From: a virus
DNA length: 29,764 nt
Strand: one strand, 5' to 3'
IMG/VR virus record: IMGVR_UViG_3300042939_000785
Location: 1 to 29,764 of that record
Positions within the stretch are counted from its first letter, which is position 1. Each line of letters starts with the position of its first letter. This document shows, in pieces, positions 21,232-28,325 of the stretch. A model generated the notes under the pieces. That model saw only the letters and a program-made list of their open reading frames with translations. It was not told the origin of the DNA and did not search any database. The position numbers and the translations under genes are program-made.

Positions 21232-22766
21232 GCTGCAGCCTTCAGCGCCACGCGCTCGACGAAGTTTGCACGCACGATGGCCGCAGCCACCGGCGGGCAG
21301 ACGCTGTTGCCGCACATGCGCACCTGGGCGGCCTTGCTCAACTGGCGGCCGTCGGCGCCGCGGTCGATCGCGTAGCTCTCCGGGAAGCCCTGCGCGCGGT
21401 ACAGCTCGCGCGGCTGCAGCATGCGCATGCCGATGTCGGCGATCACGTAGTCCTGGCCGGCCACGGTGACGAGGCCGAAGCGGTCGTGCGTGGTGGCCGT
21501 GGGCAGCGGCTTCGTGAGCTGGGCCGCCTGGTCGGTGCCGTAGTAGGCCAGCAGAAGCGCGCGCACTTCGGCGTGGTGCATGCCCTGCGCGCTGACCGTT
21601 CCCAGCGGCTCGCCGCTGTCGGCGCTGTTGCTGGTGCCGCGCAGCTTGGCGAGGTGTGACGTCACCAGCGAGTGGTGGTCGACGCTGGTGACGGTGCCGA
21701 TCGCATCGCTCAGCTTCGAGCCCACCACGCCGCCGTAGTGCTTGGCCAGGAACGCCGCCACCAGGCCGTGCTTCTGGCCGCTCACTAGGGTTCCGATGGG
21801 CTTGTCCAGGCCCGGCACGCGGGGCGCCTGGCCTTCGCGCTCGCCGTAGCCCGTCTGCACAAGCGTCGGCACCGCCAGGCAGTGCTCGGCCTTGCTGGTG
21901 ATGGTCGACAGCGGCTCGGTGGCCGGCTTGTCCTTGCCGGCGTCACCGTGCCCGGTGTGGCCGATGCGCACGATGAACGGCTCGGCGGCCTCAAGCACGA
22001 AGCGCTTGATGCCGTGGGCGATGCGGCGCAGCGTGGCGTCGGCCAGCGGGCGCTGGCGCTCGAAGATGCTCGGGCAGTCTAGGCTCCAGTCGATGCAGTC
22101 GGCCGCGGTGCGCCAGGGCTTCAGACCATTTCCGTGACGCCGCGAAAATGGTGCTCCGTGCGTGGGCTCGGGCCATGCGATCGGCTGGCCGTCGCGCCGC
22201 GCCACCAGAAACAGGCGCTTGCGGATGGTGGGCGCACCGAAGTCGCACGCGCGCAGCTCGCGCCACTCGACGGCGTACCCCAGGTTGCGCAGCTGCGCCA
22301 CCCAGCGCTGGAAGGTGAGGCCCTTGCGGTCAGGGCAGGGCCGGCCGTCGTCGCCGAGCGGGCCCCAGGTCTGGAACTCTTCGACGTTCTCCAGGCAGAT
22401 GATGCGCGGCTGCACTTCCTTGGCCCAGCGCACCACCACCCAGGCCAGGCCGCGAATCTTCTTCGACACGGGCTTGCCGCCCTTGGCCTTGCTGAAGTGC
22501 TTGCAGTCGGGCGACGCCCACAGCAGGCCCACGGGCCGGCCCTCGGTGACGGTGTGCGGGTCGACCTCGAAGACGTCGCTGACAAAGTGCCGCGTCTGCG
22601 GGTGGTTCGCCTGGTGCAGGCTCACCGCCTCGGGGTCGTGATTGATGGCGATGTCGACGTGCCGGCCGGTGGCCAACTCGATGCCGGTGCTGGCACCGCC
22701 GCCGCCGGCGAACAGGTCGACCATGAGCTCGTCGGCCAGCGGCAGGATGAACTGGCGGGCGATCAT
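21228..22766 (-). CDS. Phage DNA cytosine C5-methyltransferase
   Basis: The 512-residue protein has the ordered C5-MTase motifs: motif I DLFAGGGGASTG (17-28), motif IV SPDCKHFS with catalytic C88 (PDC in place of PPC, a phage variant), motif VI ENV (126-128), motif VIII RKRLFLVA (~182-189), and motif X near GNSVCPPVAAAIV. The region ~285-430 contains at least four repeats of the form KP(I/L)xTxxxxxxxLV, a modular target-recognition-like region. It transfers methyl from SAM to cytosine, probably to protect phage DNA from host restriction. It is coupled to both neighbours by ATGA. Confidence 0.92.
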   Translation of the reverse strand: MIARQFILPLADELMVDLFAGGGGASTGIELATGRHVDIAINHDPEAVSLHQANHPQTRHFVSDVFEVDPHTVTEGRPVGLLWASPDCKHFSKAKGGKPVSKKIRGLAWVVVRWAKEVQPRIICLENVEEFQTWGPLGDDGRPCPDRKGLTFQRWVAQLRNLGYAVEWRELRACDFGAPTIRKRLFLVARRDGQPIAWPEPTHGAPFSRRHGNGLKPWRTAADCIDWSLDCPSIFERQRPLADATLRRIAHGIKRFVLEAAEPFIVRIGHTGHGDAGKDKPATEPLSTITSKAEHCLAVPTLVQTGYGEREGQAPRVPGLDKPIGTLVSGQKHGLVAAFLAKHYGGVVGSKLSDAIGTVTSVDHHSLVTSHLAKLRGTSNSADSGEPLGTVSAQGMHHAEVRALLLAYYGTDQAAQLTKPLPTATTHDRFGLVTVAGQDYVIADIGMRMLQPRELYRAQGFPESYAIDRGADGRQLSKAAQVRMCGNSVCPPVAAAIVRANFVERVALKAAA

Positions 22767-23116
22767 GCGAAGAGCTCCATCTGCGGCGCGGCCTGGCGCG
22801 GCTGGGCGGCTGGCTGCGGCGCCTCGTCTTCCTCGGGCTCTACGGCGCGCGGCCGAGCCGGCTGCATGTCGTCCTCGGCCCAGCGGTGCCCGAAACCCGG
22901 CGGCGCGTCGCTACAGTCGCCGCGCACCGTGTAGAGGCGCGAGCCGAAGTGCTCGCAGTCGTACACGCGGATGACGGTGCCGGTGTACCAGCGCGTTTCG
23001 ACCCGGTCGCCCTCGGCGAAGCGCGGCGGCGGCAGGTTGTGCGGCGGGTAGGCCTCCCACCAGGGCCCGGTGTCCTGGCCGGGGAAGGGCCAGATGGGGA
23101 CGTTGCGGTCGGCCAT
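22763..23116 (-). CDS. Phage early-operon protein, unknown function
   Basis: The start is placed at the ATG at 23116, with GAGGTG five bases upstream (117 residues). The protein has IPW/PFPGQDTGPWWEAY followed by a compact beta domain (FAEGDRVETRWYTGTVIRVY, RLYTVRGDC) that looks like a small Tudor- or SH3-like barrel. It ends with a disordered acidic/Pro/Gln tail finishing QMELFA. The final motif resembles a short C-terminal docking peptide. The stop overlaps the methyltransferase start. Role unknown. Confidence 0.65.
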   Translation of the reverse strand: MADRNVPIWPFPGQDTGPWWEAYPPHNLPPPRFAEGDRVETRWYTGTVIRVYDCEHFGSRLYTVRGDCSDAPPGFGHRWAEDDMQPARPRAVEPEEDEAPQPAAQPRQAAPQMELFA

Positions 23117-23118
23117 GT

Positions 23119-23310
23119 TCACCTCGGCTCCGGGTTCAGCCGAATCACCGCCATGCGCCCCTGAGTCGGGAACGCTTCGAGCGTGCATTCGAGGGTGAAG
23201 TGGTACTCGGTGTCGGCGCCGCCGCCGCTGCCGTCAGCCGGCACCTCGACGTGCACCGGCACGTGGCCGGGCATCGTGGCCAGGGCCTCGCGGAGTTGAT
23301 CGACGGTCAT
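23119..23310 (-). CDS. Small phage early protein, unknown function
   Basis: The ATG at 23310 gives 63 residues beginning MTVDQLREALATMPGHVPVH, a helix then VEVPADGSGGGADTEYHF, and a beta C-terminus ending MAVIRLNPEP. The TVDQLREALxxMPxxxPV pattern is common in small phage proteins. The gene is coupled to the upstream gene by an overlapping ATGA. No biochemical function is evident. Confidence 0.68.
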   Translation of the reverse strand: MTVDQLREALATMPGHVPVHVEVPADGSGGGADTEYHFTLECTLEAFPTQGRMAVIRLNPEPR

Positions 23311-23585
23311 GCCGCCGGCCCTTCCGGCTGCGCCCACGCCACCACCTGGCCGTCGGGCGCGGCGCCGCACCAGTCGAGAATCCAATCGGCGCCCGTCCAG
23401 TGCCCGACATCCCAGTCGCAGCTGCCATCAGCCTGGCGCAGCCACAGCAGCACACGCACCTCGGCGTCGGGCAGGTCCCGCGCTGGCGGAACCCACTCGA
23501 GCAGCTCGGCGCGGTCCACCGGTGCCGGTGTGATGCCGGCCAGGGCTGGCCAGGGCTTGTCGAGGTCGAAGTCTTCGGTGCTCAT
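23307..23585 (-). CDS. Phage early protein, DUF551-like
   Basis: The start at 23585 gives 92 residues. It contains LPDAEVRVLLWLRQADGSCD, then VGHWTGADWILDWCG, and ends with VVAWAQPEGPAA. This is the order of DUF551-like modules found in phages, in which a small beta-rich domain ends with a Trp-containing loop. Function is not known. It overlaps both neighbours by 4 nt in the leftward operon. Confidence 0.6.
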   Translation of the reverse strand: MSTEDFDLDKPWPALAGITPAPVDRAELLEWVPPARDLPDAEVRVLLWLRQADGSCDWDVGHWTGADWILDWCGAAPDGQVVAWAQPEGPAA

Positions 23586-24094
23586 CCTGCCTGCCCTCCC
23601 AGCTGCCCAATGCACACCCGCGCATCGCGCGGGGCGTTGCCTGCCAGCGCCTGCGCCACGCGCCGCTGCACGGCCTGGATGGCGTCGTGCAGTTCGCCCT
23701 GGGTGCAGTGTTCGAGCTGCACGCGGTGGAAGAAGGCGCCGTCGTCCAGCGCGCGCAGCTCTTCGGCGCGCAGCGTCCAGCTGCCAGTGGTGGCATGGCG
23801 GGCATGCAGCGCCTGCAGCGCATCCTGCGCGAGCTGGATCTCGGGCATGCGGTCGCTGGCGATGCCGGCCAGCGCCAAGCGCTCGGCCACGTTCATGGCG
23901 TCGGCCATGCCGCGCCAGGCCGGCCAGCCGCCGGTGGCTGTGCGCAGCCCGTCGAGCGCCTGCTGCACCGGCCGCACCAGCGTCGCGCGCTGCGGCGGCG
24001 GCACCAGCGCGGCGCGGGCGATGGCCAGCTGGGTGGGGTCGACGTCCACCGGGCGCGGCCGGTAGGCTTTGCGGGGCTTGCTGCTGGCGGGCAT
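23582..24094 (-). CDS. Phage early-operon protein of unknown function
   Basis: The protein has 170 residues from the ATG at 24094. It has a basic N-terminus (MPASSKPRKAYRPRPV), then an all-helical body (LVRPVQQALDGLRTATG, WRGMADAMNVAERLALAG, LRAEELRALDDGAFFHRVQL). It matches the kind of conserved helical protein frequently present in Burkholderiales phage early operons. No enzymatic motif is visible. It begins 2 nt before the stop of the preceding gene's end region in a tightly packed operon. Confidence 0.7.
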   Translation of the reverse strand: MPASSKPRKAYRPRPVDVDPTQLAIARAALVPPPQRATLVRPVQQALDGLRTATGGWPAWRGMADAMNVAERLALAGIASDRMPEIQLAQDALQALHARHATTGSWTLRAEELRALDDGAFFHRVQLEHCTQGELHDAIQAVQRRVAQALAGNAPRDARVCIGQLGGQAG

Positions 24095-24096
24095 GG

Positions 24097-24420
24097 TCAG
24101 CACCCGGGCCGTGCCACGCGCACCCAGTGCGGGTGCTCTTCGTGCCGCACCAGCAGGCCGGCGTCGATGCCGTAGGCGATGGCCTCGCGCGCCATGTCGA
24201 CGACCTGGGGCGCATGCTCGCGCTCGTCGAGCATGGGGCGCACGTCGTACCACGTCACGCGGCCGCAGGGGCTGCGCAGCGCGGGGCAGTTGCTCTCGAC
24301 GTCGGCCACCACCGCCTGGTTGGCGATGCGGATGGCGGATTGCAGCCGCTCGTACAGGTGGCGCGCCACGGGCACGGTGGCTGGCTGTGTGGAGGGGTTC
24401 GGTTGGGTCAGCACGTGCAT
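24097..24420 (-). CDS. Phage early-operon protein of unknown function
   Basis: The 107-residue protein has an N-terminal helix (VARHLYERLQSAIRIANQAV), two Cys (NCPALRSPCG) and a C-terminal helix-turn region (DMAREAIAYGIDAGLLVRHE). The last portion could be a wing of a small DNA-binding fold, but nothing decisive is visible. It is 3 nt from the upstream gene and 2 nt from the next, so it is clearly part of the operon. Confidence 0.65.
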   Translation of the reverse strand: MHVLTQPNPSTQPATVPVARHLYERLQSAIRIANQAVVADVESNCPALRSPCGRVTWYDVRPMLDEREHAPQVVDMAREAIAYGIDAGLLVRHEEHPHWVRVARPGC

Positions 24421-24423
24421 GGC

Positions 24424-24819
24424 TCAATCCTTCGTGTCGTTGGCAGCGCGGCGCTTGAAGTCAGCCCCGGGCAGATGGCTGGCCCCGCGCCGCGGAAAGC
24501 AGCCCAGGCTGGTGGTGCCGGGCGCGTGCGGCCCGTCGCGCAGCGGGCCCCTGGCGCGCTCCACCTTCGGCGGCTCGGCCGGCGTGGGCGGCACGGTGGC
24601 GCCGTTGTTCACCAGGTGCAGCGGGCGCGGCTGCGCCGTCCAGGCCGGGCGGCTCATGCGGCGCGCCAGGCCGGTAATGCAGATGCGGTAGTGGTGCACC
24701 TGCAGCGCGGCATCCAGCGTGCTCGGCCAGCCCGGGCGGGCCATGTGGCGATAGGCCAGCGCGAGCTGCTCGCGCGTGGGCTCGGGCGCCGTGGGTTCGT
24801 TGGCAGCGGTGCGGGCCAT
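24424..24819 (-). CDS. Phage early-operon protein of unknown function
   Basis: The ORF encodes 131 residues. The N-terminal part is helical and has REQLALAYRHMARPGWPSTL, then QVHHYRICITGLARRM, a pattern recurrent in small phage proteins. The C-terminal half is Pro-rich and probably disordered, ending with KRRAAND. It starts one base before the stop of the upstream gene and lies in the leftward operon. No functional motif is found. Confidence 0.65.
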   Translation of the reverse strand: MARTAANEPTAPEPTREQLALAYRHMARPGWPSTLDAALQVHHYRICITGLARRMSRPAWTAQPRPLHLVNNGATVPPTPAEPPKVERARGPLRDGPHAPGTTSLGCFPRRGASHLPGADFKRRAANDTKD

Positions 24820-24820
24820 G

Positions 24821-25258
24821 TCAGCGCACCCGGCCGTCGAGTTCGTCGCTCATGATCTGCACGCGCAGCGCGTCGATCAGTGCGCGGCGGTACTGGATGA
24901 CGCCGGGCGCGGCGGCCACCCATGCCTGAGCGGCTTCGAGGTCTTCTTCGAGCCCGCGCACGTCGTCCTCGGCCCAGCGGATCTTCCACAGCCGGAAGTA
25001 GTGCCGCACCGCGCGCAGCAGCCGCTGCCACAGGTTGCGGCGGGTGGGCGTGATGGCCATGGTGCACATGGCGGCGCCGCTGGCGGTGCAGTCGGCCCAG
25101 GTAAGCAGGGCCCACACCAGGCCCAGGGCCACCAGCACGGCCAGCACGCCGCCCAGCACAGCGTTGGTGGCGGTGCGTTCGTGGCGCTGCACCTGGCGGG
25201 CGTGGTAGTCGGCCAGCGCGTGGGCGGCTTCGATCTGGCTTGCGGTGGGGCGGTTCAT
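24821..25258 (-). CDS. Membrane-anchored phage early protein with helical C-terminus
   Basis: The 145-residue ORF starts at 25258, overlapping the lipoprotein stop by ATGA. A hydrophilic helix (ASQIEAAHALADYHARQVQR) precedes one transmembrane segment (AVLGGVLAVLVALGLVWALL). A basic stretch and an amphipathic helical region follow (DDVRGLEEDLEAAQAWV). The layout suggests an inner-membrane protein of the early operon, with unknown role; immunity or exclusion functions are possible from position only. Confidence 0.65.
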   Translation of the reverse strand: MNRPTASQIEAAHALADYHARQVQRHERTATNAVLGGVLAVLVALGLVWALLTWADCTASGAAMCTMAITPTRRNLWQRLLRAVRHYFRLWKIRWAEDDVRGLEEDLEAAQAWVAAAPGVIQYRRALIDALRVQIMSDELDGRVR

Positions 25259-25476
25259 GAGCAGCGCTCCGGGTGGGTGGTGCAGTTGGGCGGGGTGATG
25301 CGCAGGCGGCCGTCGGCCGGGCACAGCGGCAGGTGCTCGAGGCCGGGCGCGGGCGGGCCGACGAAGTCGTCGCGGCACAGGTCTTCGCCGCCGCCGCAGC
25401 CGGCCAGCCACAGCAGGGTGGCCAGCAGCATCAGCAGCACGGCGGCGCGCAGGGCTACGCGGGTGAGGGGCGGCAT
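25255..25476 (-). CDS. Small phage lipoprotein
   Basis: From the ATG at 25476, 73 residues: a lipoprotein signal peptide (ALRAAVLLMLLATLLWLAGC, lipobox LAGC, Cys27) and a short Cys-containing periplasmic part (GGGEDLCRDDFVGPP, CPADGRLRITPPNC). A longer frame starts with a GTG at 25584, but that lies upstream of the predicted transcription start, so the shorter start is preferred. It is the second gene in the leftward operon. Phages often encode lipoproteins for superinfection exclusion, which is only a possibility here. Confidence 0.65.
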   Translation of the reverse strand: MPPLTRVALRAAVLLMLLATLLWLAGCGGGEDLCRDDFVGPPAPGLEHLPLCPADGRLRITPPNCTTHPERCS

Positions 25477-25541
25477 CACAGCACGCACCCGCTGGGCGTT
25501 ATGCGCAGGGCTGCTGCGCGGGGCTCGGCTTGTGTGGGCAT
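25476..25541 (-). CDS. Possible 21-residue leader peptide upstream of lipoprotein
   Basis: An ATG at 25541 has a perfect GGAGG at 25552-25548 with six bases spacing. The ORF (MPTQAEPRAAALRI... ending GCVL) stops with TGA overlapping the lipoprotein ATG (TGATG), while the lipoprotein lacks its own good ribosome-binding site. It starts ~23 nt after the predicted pL start. Translational coupling is inferred. Confidence 0.45.
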   Translation of the reverse strand: MPTQAEPRAAALRITPSGCVL

Positions 25542-25570
25542 CTGGCGCCTCCGTCGTGTTGACGGCGCGC

Positions 25571-25590
25571 AGTTTATGAACCACTCAACC
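25571..25590. promoter_or_regulatory. Operator-like site at leftward promoter
   Basis: The minus strand reads GGTTGAGTGGTTCATAAACT. It matches the reverse complement of the site at 26021-26040 at 16 of 20 positions and covers the promoter -10. It is a candidate binding site for the repressor or the Cro-like protein. Confidence 0.5.
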
Positions 25591-25599
25591 CAAAGTCAA
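25571..25599 (-). promoter_or_regulatory. Leftward early promoter (pL-like)
   Basis: On the minus strand TTGACT (-35, 25599-25594), a 17-bp spacer and TAAACT (-10, 25576-25571) precede the leader peptide gene. It would drive the early operon, the cassette ORFs, intI, xis and int if read-through continues. The spacer and -10 overlap a 20-bp operator-like sequence shared with the rightward promoter. Confidence 0.65.
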
Positions 25600-25652
25600 G
25601 CGAAAACTTAACCTGTGACATCCTCACATGCGTGGGATGCCAGGATGCTTGG

Positions 25653-25964
25653 TTAGGGTTTCGGTGCTTCGTCGCCCAGCATGGCGACGAGAGCTTCCCA
25701 CTTGGCCTTCATCGGCTCGGGAAGCTGATTGAAACGCATGGCCAGCTGCGCGGTGCGCTCATCCATGGTCTCGAAGTAGTCCTCAGGCAGCTGCAGCCGC
25801 AGCGCAAGCTCACGCGCAGCCCTTTCGCCGAAGGGGTAGCTGTCGCTCATAAGTTGCGACAAGCGTGATTTATTAAGGCCTGTTTCCGCCATGAACTTCT
25901 CCCTGCTCCCGCTGAATCGATCAGCGATGAGGTGGCGCAGTTTTGCTCGGCGGAAGTGTTGCAT
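25653..25964 (-). CDS. Short XRE-type repressor (CI-position)
   Basis: The ATG at 25964 gives 103 residues. The HTH lies at ~residues 18-45 (EKFMAETGLNKSRLSQLMSD), followed by FGERAARELALRLQLPEDYF, the usual XRE continuation. There is no S24 peptidase domain, so RecA-stimulated self-cleavage is not expected; induction must work another way. It diverges from the Cro-like gene at 26041 across a ~76-bp switch region, which is the standard place of the lysogeny repressor. A longer TTG start at 26012 is less likely. Confidence 0.78.
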   Translation of the reverse strand: MQHFRRAKLRHLIADRFSGSREKFMAETGLNKSRLSQLMSDSYPFGERAARELALRLQLPEDYFETMDERTAQLAMRFNQLPEPMKAKWEALVAMLGDEAPKP

Positions 25965-26003
25965 GACAGGTGAGATTGTCCCAAAGCGGTGTTCATGGAC
26001 CGC

Positions 26004-26032
26004 TTGACGCAAGGGTCAGCGGTTTATAAACT
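26004..26032 (+). promoter_or_regulatory. Rightward early promoter (pR-like)
   Basis: TTGACG (26004-26009), a 17-bp spacer and TAAACT (26027-26032) predict a start site at ~26038-26040. That is immediately before the Cro-like ATG at 26041, leaving almost no 5' leader. The element layout mirrors the leftward promoter. Confidence 0.6.
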
Positions 26033-26040
26033 CCTCAACC
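26021..26040. promoter_or_regulatory. Operator-like site at rightward promoter
   Basis: GGTTTATAAACTCCTCAACC covers the -10 and the start site of the rightward promoter. GGTT/AACC ends and an internal GTTTATAAAC palindrome give dyad character. Its reverse complement resembles the site at 25571-25590. Confidence 0.5.
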
Positions 26041-26271
26041 ATGCGACTACATGACTACCTTTCAGCCGCGCCGGGCCGGGCGACTGCGATGGCGGCCCAC
26101 TTTGGTGTGGGCAAGGCTGCGATAAGCCTGTGGCGTAAGGACGGCCCTCCGGTTGAAGAGCTGCGGCGCATCGTCGAGTGGACGGGTGGCGCGGTTCTCG
26201 TCGAGGAGCTGCTTGAAGACATTGAAAAGCGGAAGCAGCGCAATCGCTCCGACGTGCAGGTGGCCGCCTGA
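26041..26271 (+). CDS. Cro-like / YdaS-type HTH regulator
   Basis: The 76-residue protein starts MRLHDYLSAAPGRATAMAAH. It has the helix-turn-helix GRATAMAAHFGVGKAAISLW and the following PPVEELRRIVEWTGGAVLVEEL, typical of YdaS/Cro family phage regulators. It is divergent from the repressor and opens the rightward operon. The ATG lies within 1-3 nt of the predicted transcription start, so the mRNA may be leaderless. The stop overlaps the next start (TGATG). Confidence 0.82.
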   Translation: MRLHDYLSAAPGRATAMAAHFGVGKAAISLWRKDGPPVEELRRIVEWTGGAVLVEELLEDIEKRKQRNRSDVQVAA

Positions 26272-26552
26272 TGCTTCCCCTCGATGTCCGCCGGTGCGCC
26301 GGCTTCTTGCCGTACACGCAACACGACCGCTGCCCTCGCAGGCCCGAGTGCGCGCGCTACCTCAGTCGCGCAGGCCACCAGACGCCCATGGACTGGAGCG
26401 CGTGCGAGGGTGGAGACGCCTTTGTGCATGTCGACACTGTCGCAGCCCAGGCCGCCGCAGACCATCCCCAATGCCTGTCGCCCAACGGGGTGCTGTGGTC
26501 AAACACACTGCGCACAGTTGGCCTGCTAGGCCAGCCGCTCGAGGCGGCTTGA
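26271..26552 (+). CDS. Cys-containing phage early protein, unknown function
   Basis: The 93-residue protein is coupled to the Cro-like gene by TGATG. It has LDVRRCAGF and HDRCPRRPECARYLSRAG, then an ACEGGDAF; the Cys-rich spacing could bind zinc. Proteins with such a CxxRxxCARYL segment directly follow Cro-like genes in other phages. The C-terminal half is variable. Role unknown; the gene order indicates an early function. Confidence 0.68.
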   Translation: MLPLDVRRCAGFLPYTQHDRCPRRPECARYLSRAGHQTPMDWSACEGGDAFVHVDTVAAQAAADHPQCLSPNGVLWSNTLRTVGLLGQPLEAA

Positions 26553-26725
26553 TGGCGGCGCGCGTGAGTTCCCCTCTTCACGGTTTGCCCCTTCTTGGCG
26601 CAGCGATGCGCTGCACTCGGCCTGGCTGGTCGATCACTCCTGTCGGCCTGGCGCGGGCGAGCGTGCCGAGGCTGGGCCGGGTGCGGGGCTTATTTCTTCT
26701 GCCTTCAGGTGATCGCCATGAGTGA
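26552..26725 (+). CDS. Short ORF of uncertain coding status
   Basis: An ATG at 26552 overlaps the preceding stop (TGATG), and the frame runs 57 residues (MAARVSSPLHGLPLLGAAMR...). The composition is Arg/Leu/Gly-rich without recognisable domain features, so it may be a chance ORF. If it is not translated, the 26553-26717 stretch carries no evident gene. Confidence 0.3.
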   Translation: MAARVSSPLHGLPLLGAAMRCTRPGWSITPVGLARASVPRLGRVRGLFLLPSGDRHE

Positions 26726-26792
26726 ACTGTCAGCCGCCATGCCTGGAATGGCACGCAAAGCGCCGCAGTTGATCTGGGAAGCTGACGCTTAA
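26718..26792 (+). CDS. Possible 24-residue peptide before the helicase gene
   Basis: The ATG at 26718 has AGGTGA six bases upstream and encodes MSELSAAMPGMARKAPQLIW plus four residues, ending 12 nt before the helicase start. The good ribosome-binding site supports translation. The sequence is too short to classify. Confidence 0.35.
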   Translation: MSELSAAMPGMARKAPQLIWEADA

Positions 26793-26804
26793 GGCGCCGG
26801 GCCC

Positions 26805-28325
26805 ATGTCCCCTGCAGTGAGCGAAGCCCCGCAAGACACGAAGCGCCCGGCCGAGCCGCCATGGTCGCGCGAGGGCGAGCAGGCCGTGCTCGGCGCGCTG
26901 CTGCTCGACAACGGCGCCATGGCCATGGTGTCCGATCTGGTCACGCCGGCCAGCTTCTACCTGCACGAGCACAAGCAGGTGTTTCGCGCCATCGTCGAGC
27001 TGCTGAATGCGCGGCAGCTGGCCGACGTCATCACGGTGTGGGAGAAGCTCAAGTCGCTGGAGATCAACGACGAGGGCGTGGCCGATCTGCCCTACCTCAA
27101 CCAGCTGGCCCAGTGCGTGCCCTCGGCGCGCAACGCCAGGCGGTATGCCGAGATCGTGGCCGAGCTCGCCGCAGAGCGGGCGCTCATCGCCAGCCTGGAC
27201 GAAGCCACACGCATCGGCCGCGACGGCAAGCTCACGCTGGATGCCCGCTTCGAGCGCATCAGCGCCGAGCTGCGCAGGGCCGAGGCGCTGCGCCAAAACC
27301 CGAGCGGCAGCCGGGTGCCCATGCTCACGCTGCCCGCGCTGCAAAAGGCCGCCGCGGCCGTGCGCTGGCTGGTGAAGCACGTGGTGCCCTCCGACAGCAT
27401 CGGCATGCTGTTTGGTGGCTCGGGCACGTTTAAGTCGTTCATTGCGCTCGATGCCGCGCTGCACGTGGCTCACGGCCTGCCCTGGATGGGGCGTAAGACG
27501 ACACGCGGCTCGGTGATCTACATCGCGGCCGAGGGCGGCGCAGGGCTGTGGTCGCGCATCGACGCATGGCACCGACAGCGCAACCTCAGCGTCGACCATG
27601 CGCCGGTGCACGTGGTGCCCGTGGCTGTGGACCTGACAGTCGACGCCTGGCGTGTGGTGGAGGCGGCCCAGATGGCGGGCGTTGAGCCTGCGCTGGTGGT
27701 GGTCGACACGCTGAGCCAGACCTATGCCGGCGAAGAGAACAGCGCCAATGAGATGGCCGCCTATCTGCGCGAGCTGGGCGGGCGCTTCCGCCAGCTGTGG
27801 CAGTGCAGCGTGCTTCTCATCCACCATTCAGGCCACCAGGCCACCGAGCGGCCGCGGGGCAGCAGTGCCATCAGGGCGAACCTCGACTTCCTGCTGGGCG
27901 TGTTCCGAGACGAGCGCGAGATGCTGGCCACGGTGTCGTGCGTCAAGCAGAAGGACGGCGAGCTCTTCGACGATGCGGTCTTCAAGCTCACGGTCGAGCA
28001 GCTGGGCTTCGACGAAGACAACGACAAGGTCACGTCGCTTGTGGCGCGCCACCTGGGCACGCAAGACGCCATCCAGGACGCGCTGGCCGATGAGGCTGCA
28101 GCAGGCAGGGCAGGGCGGCAGAGCACCTTCATGTCGCTGGTGCAAAACGGCATGCTCGAGAAGGAGCTGCGCAAGCTGTTCTACGACACGCTGGTCGACC
28201 TCGATGCAGAAGCCCGTCGCAAGGCCTATGGCCGCGAACGCAAGCGGGCCGAGCAACGGGGCGACTTCGAGGTGGCCGAGGGCTTCATCCTCGACCTGCG
28301 CGGCATGAAGAAGAGGGGCGCGTGA
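26805..28325 (+). CDS. Replicative helicase: DnaB-N domain fused to RepA-type AAA_25 ATPase
   Basis: The 506-residue protein combines two families. Residues ~20-125 are a DnaB N-terminal domain (EGEQAVLGALLLDNGAMAMV, HKQVFRAIVELL, LPYLNQLAQCVPSARNARRY). Residues ~185-410 are a RecA-fold RepA/AAA_25 ATPase with Walker A GGSGTFKS (204-211), IYIAAEGGAG, Walker B ALVVVDTLS (D301) and HHSGH (~340-344). The hexameric helicase would load at the phage origin; DnaB-N normally contacts primase. It is followed by a GTCCCGG repeat cluster that may be its origin. Usual RepA proteins lack DnaB-N, so the fusion is noteworthy. Confidence 0.88.
   Translation: MSPAVSEAPQDTKRPAEPPWSREGEQAVLGALLLDNGAMAMVSDLVTPASFYLHEHKQVFRAIVELLNARQLADVITVWEKLKSLEINDEGVADLPYLNQLAQCVPSARNARRYAEIVAELAAERALIASLDEATRIGRDGKLTLDARFERISAELRRAEALRQNPSGSRVPMLTLPALQKAAAAVRWLVKHVVPSDSIGMLFGGSGTFKSFIALDAALHVAHGLPWMGRKTTRGSVIYIAAEGGAGLWSRIDAWHRQRNLSVDHAPVHVVPVAVDLTVDAWRVVEAAQMAGVEPALVVVDTLSQTYAGEENSANEMAAYLRELGGRFRQLWQCSVLLIHHSGHQATERPRGSSAIRANLDFLLGVFRDEREMLATVSCVKQKDGELFDDAVFKLTVEQLGFDEDNDKVTSLVARHLGTQDAIQDALADEAAAGRAGRQSTFMSLVQNGMLEKELRKLFYDTLVDLDAEARRKAYGRERKRAEQRGDFEVAEGFILDLRGMKKRGA

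Noticed and set aside
23200-24855. Plus-strand ORF of 551 residues over the early operon
   Set aside because: It runs antisense through six tightly coupled minus-strand genes and has only low-complexity shadow composition.
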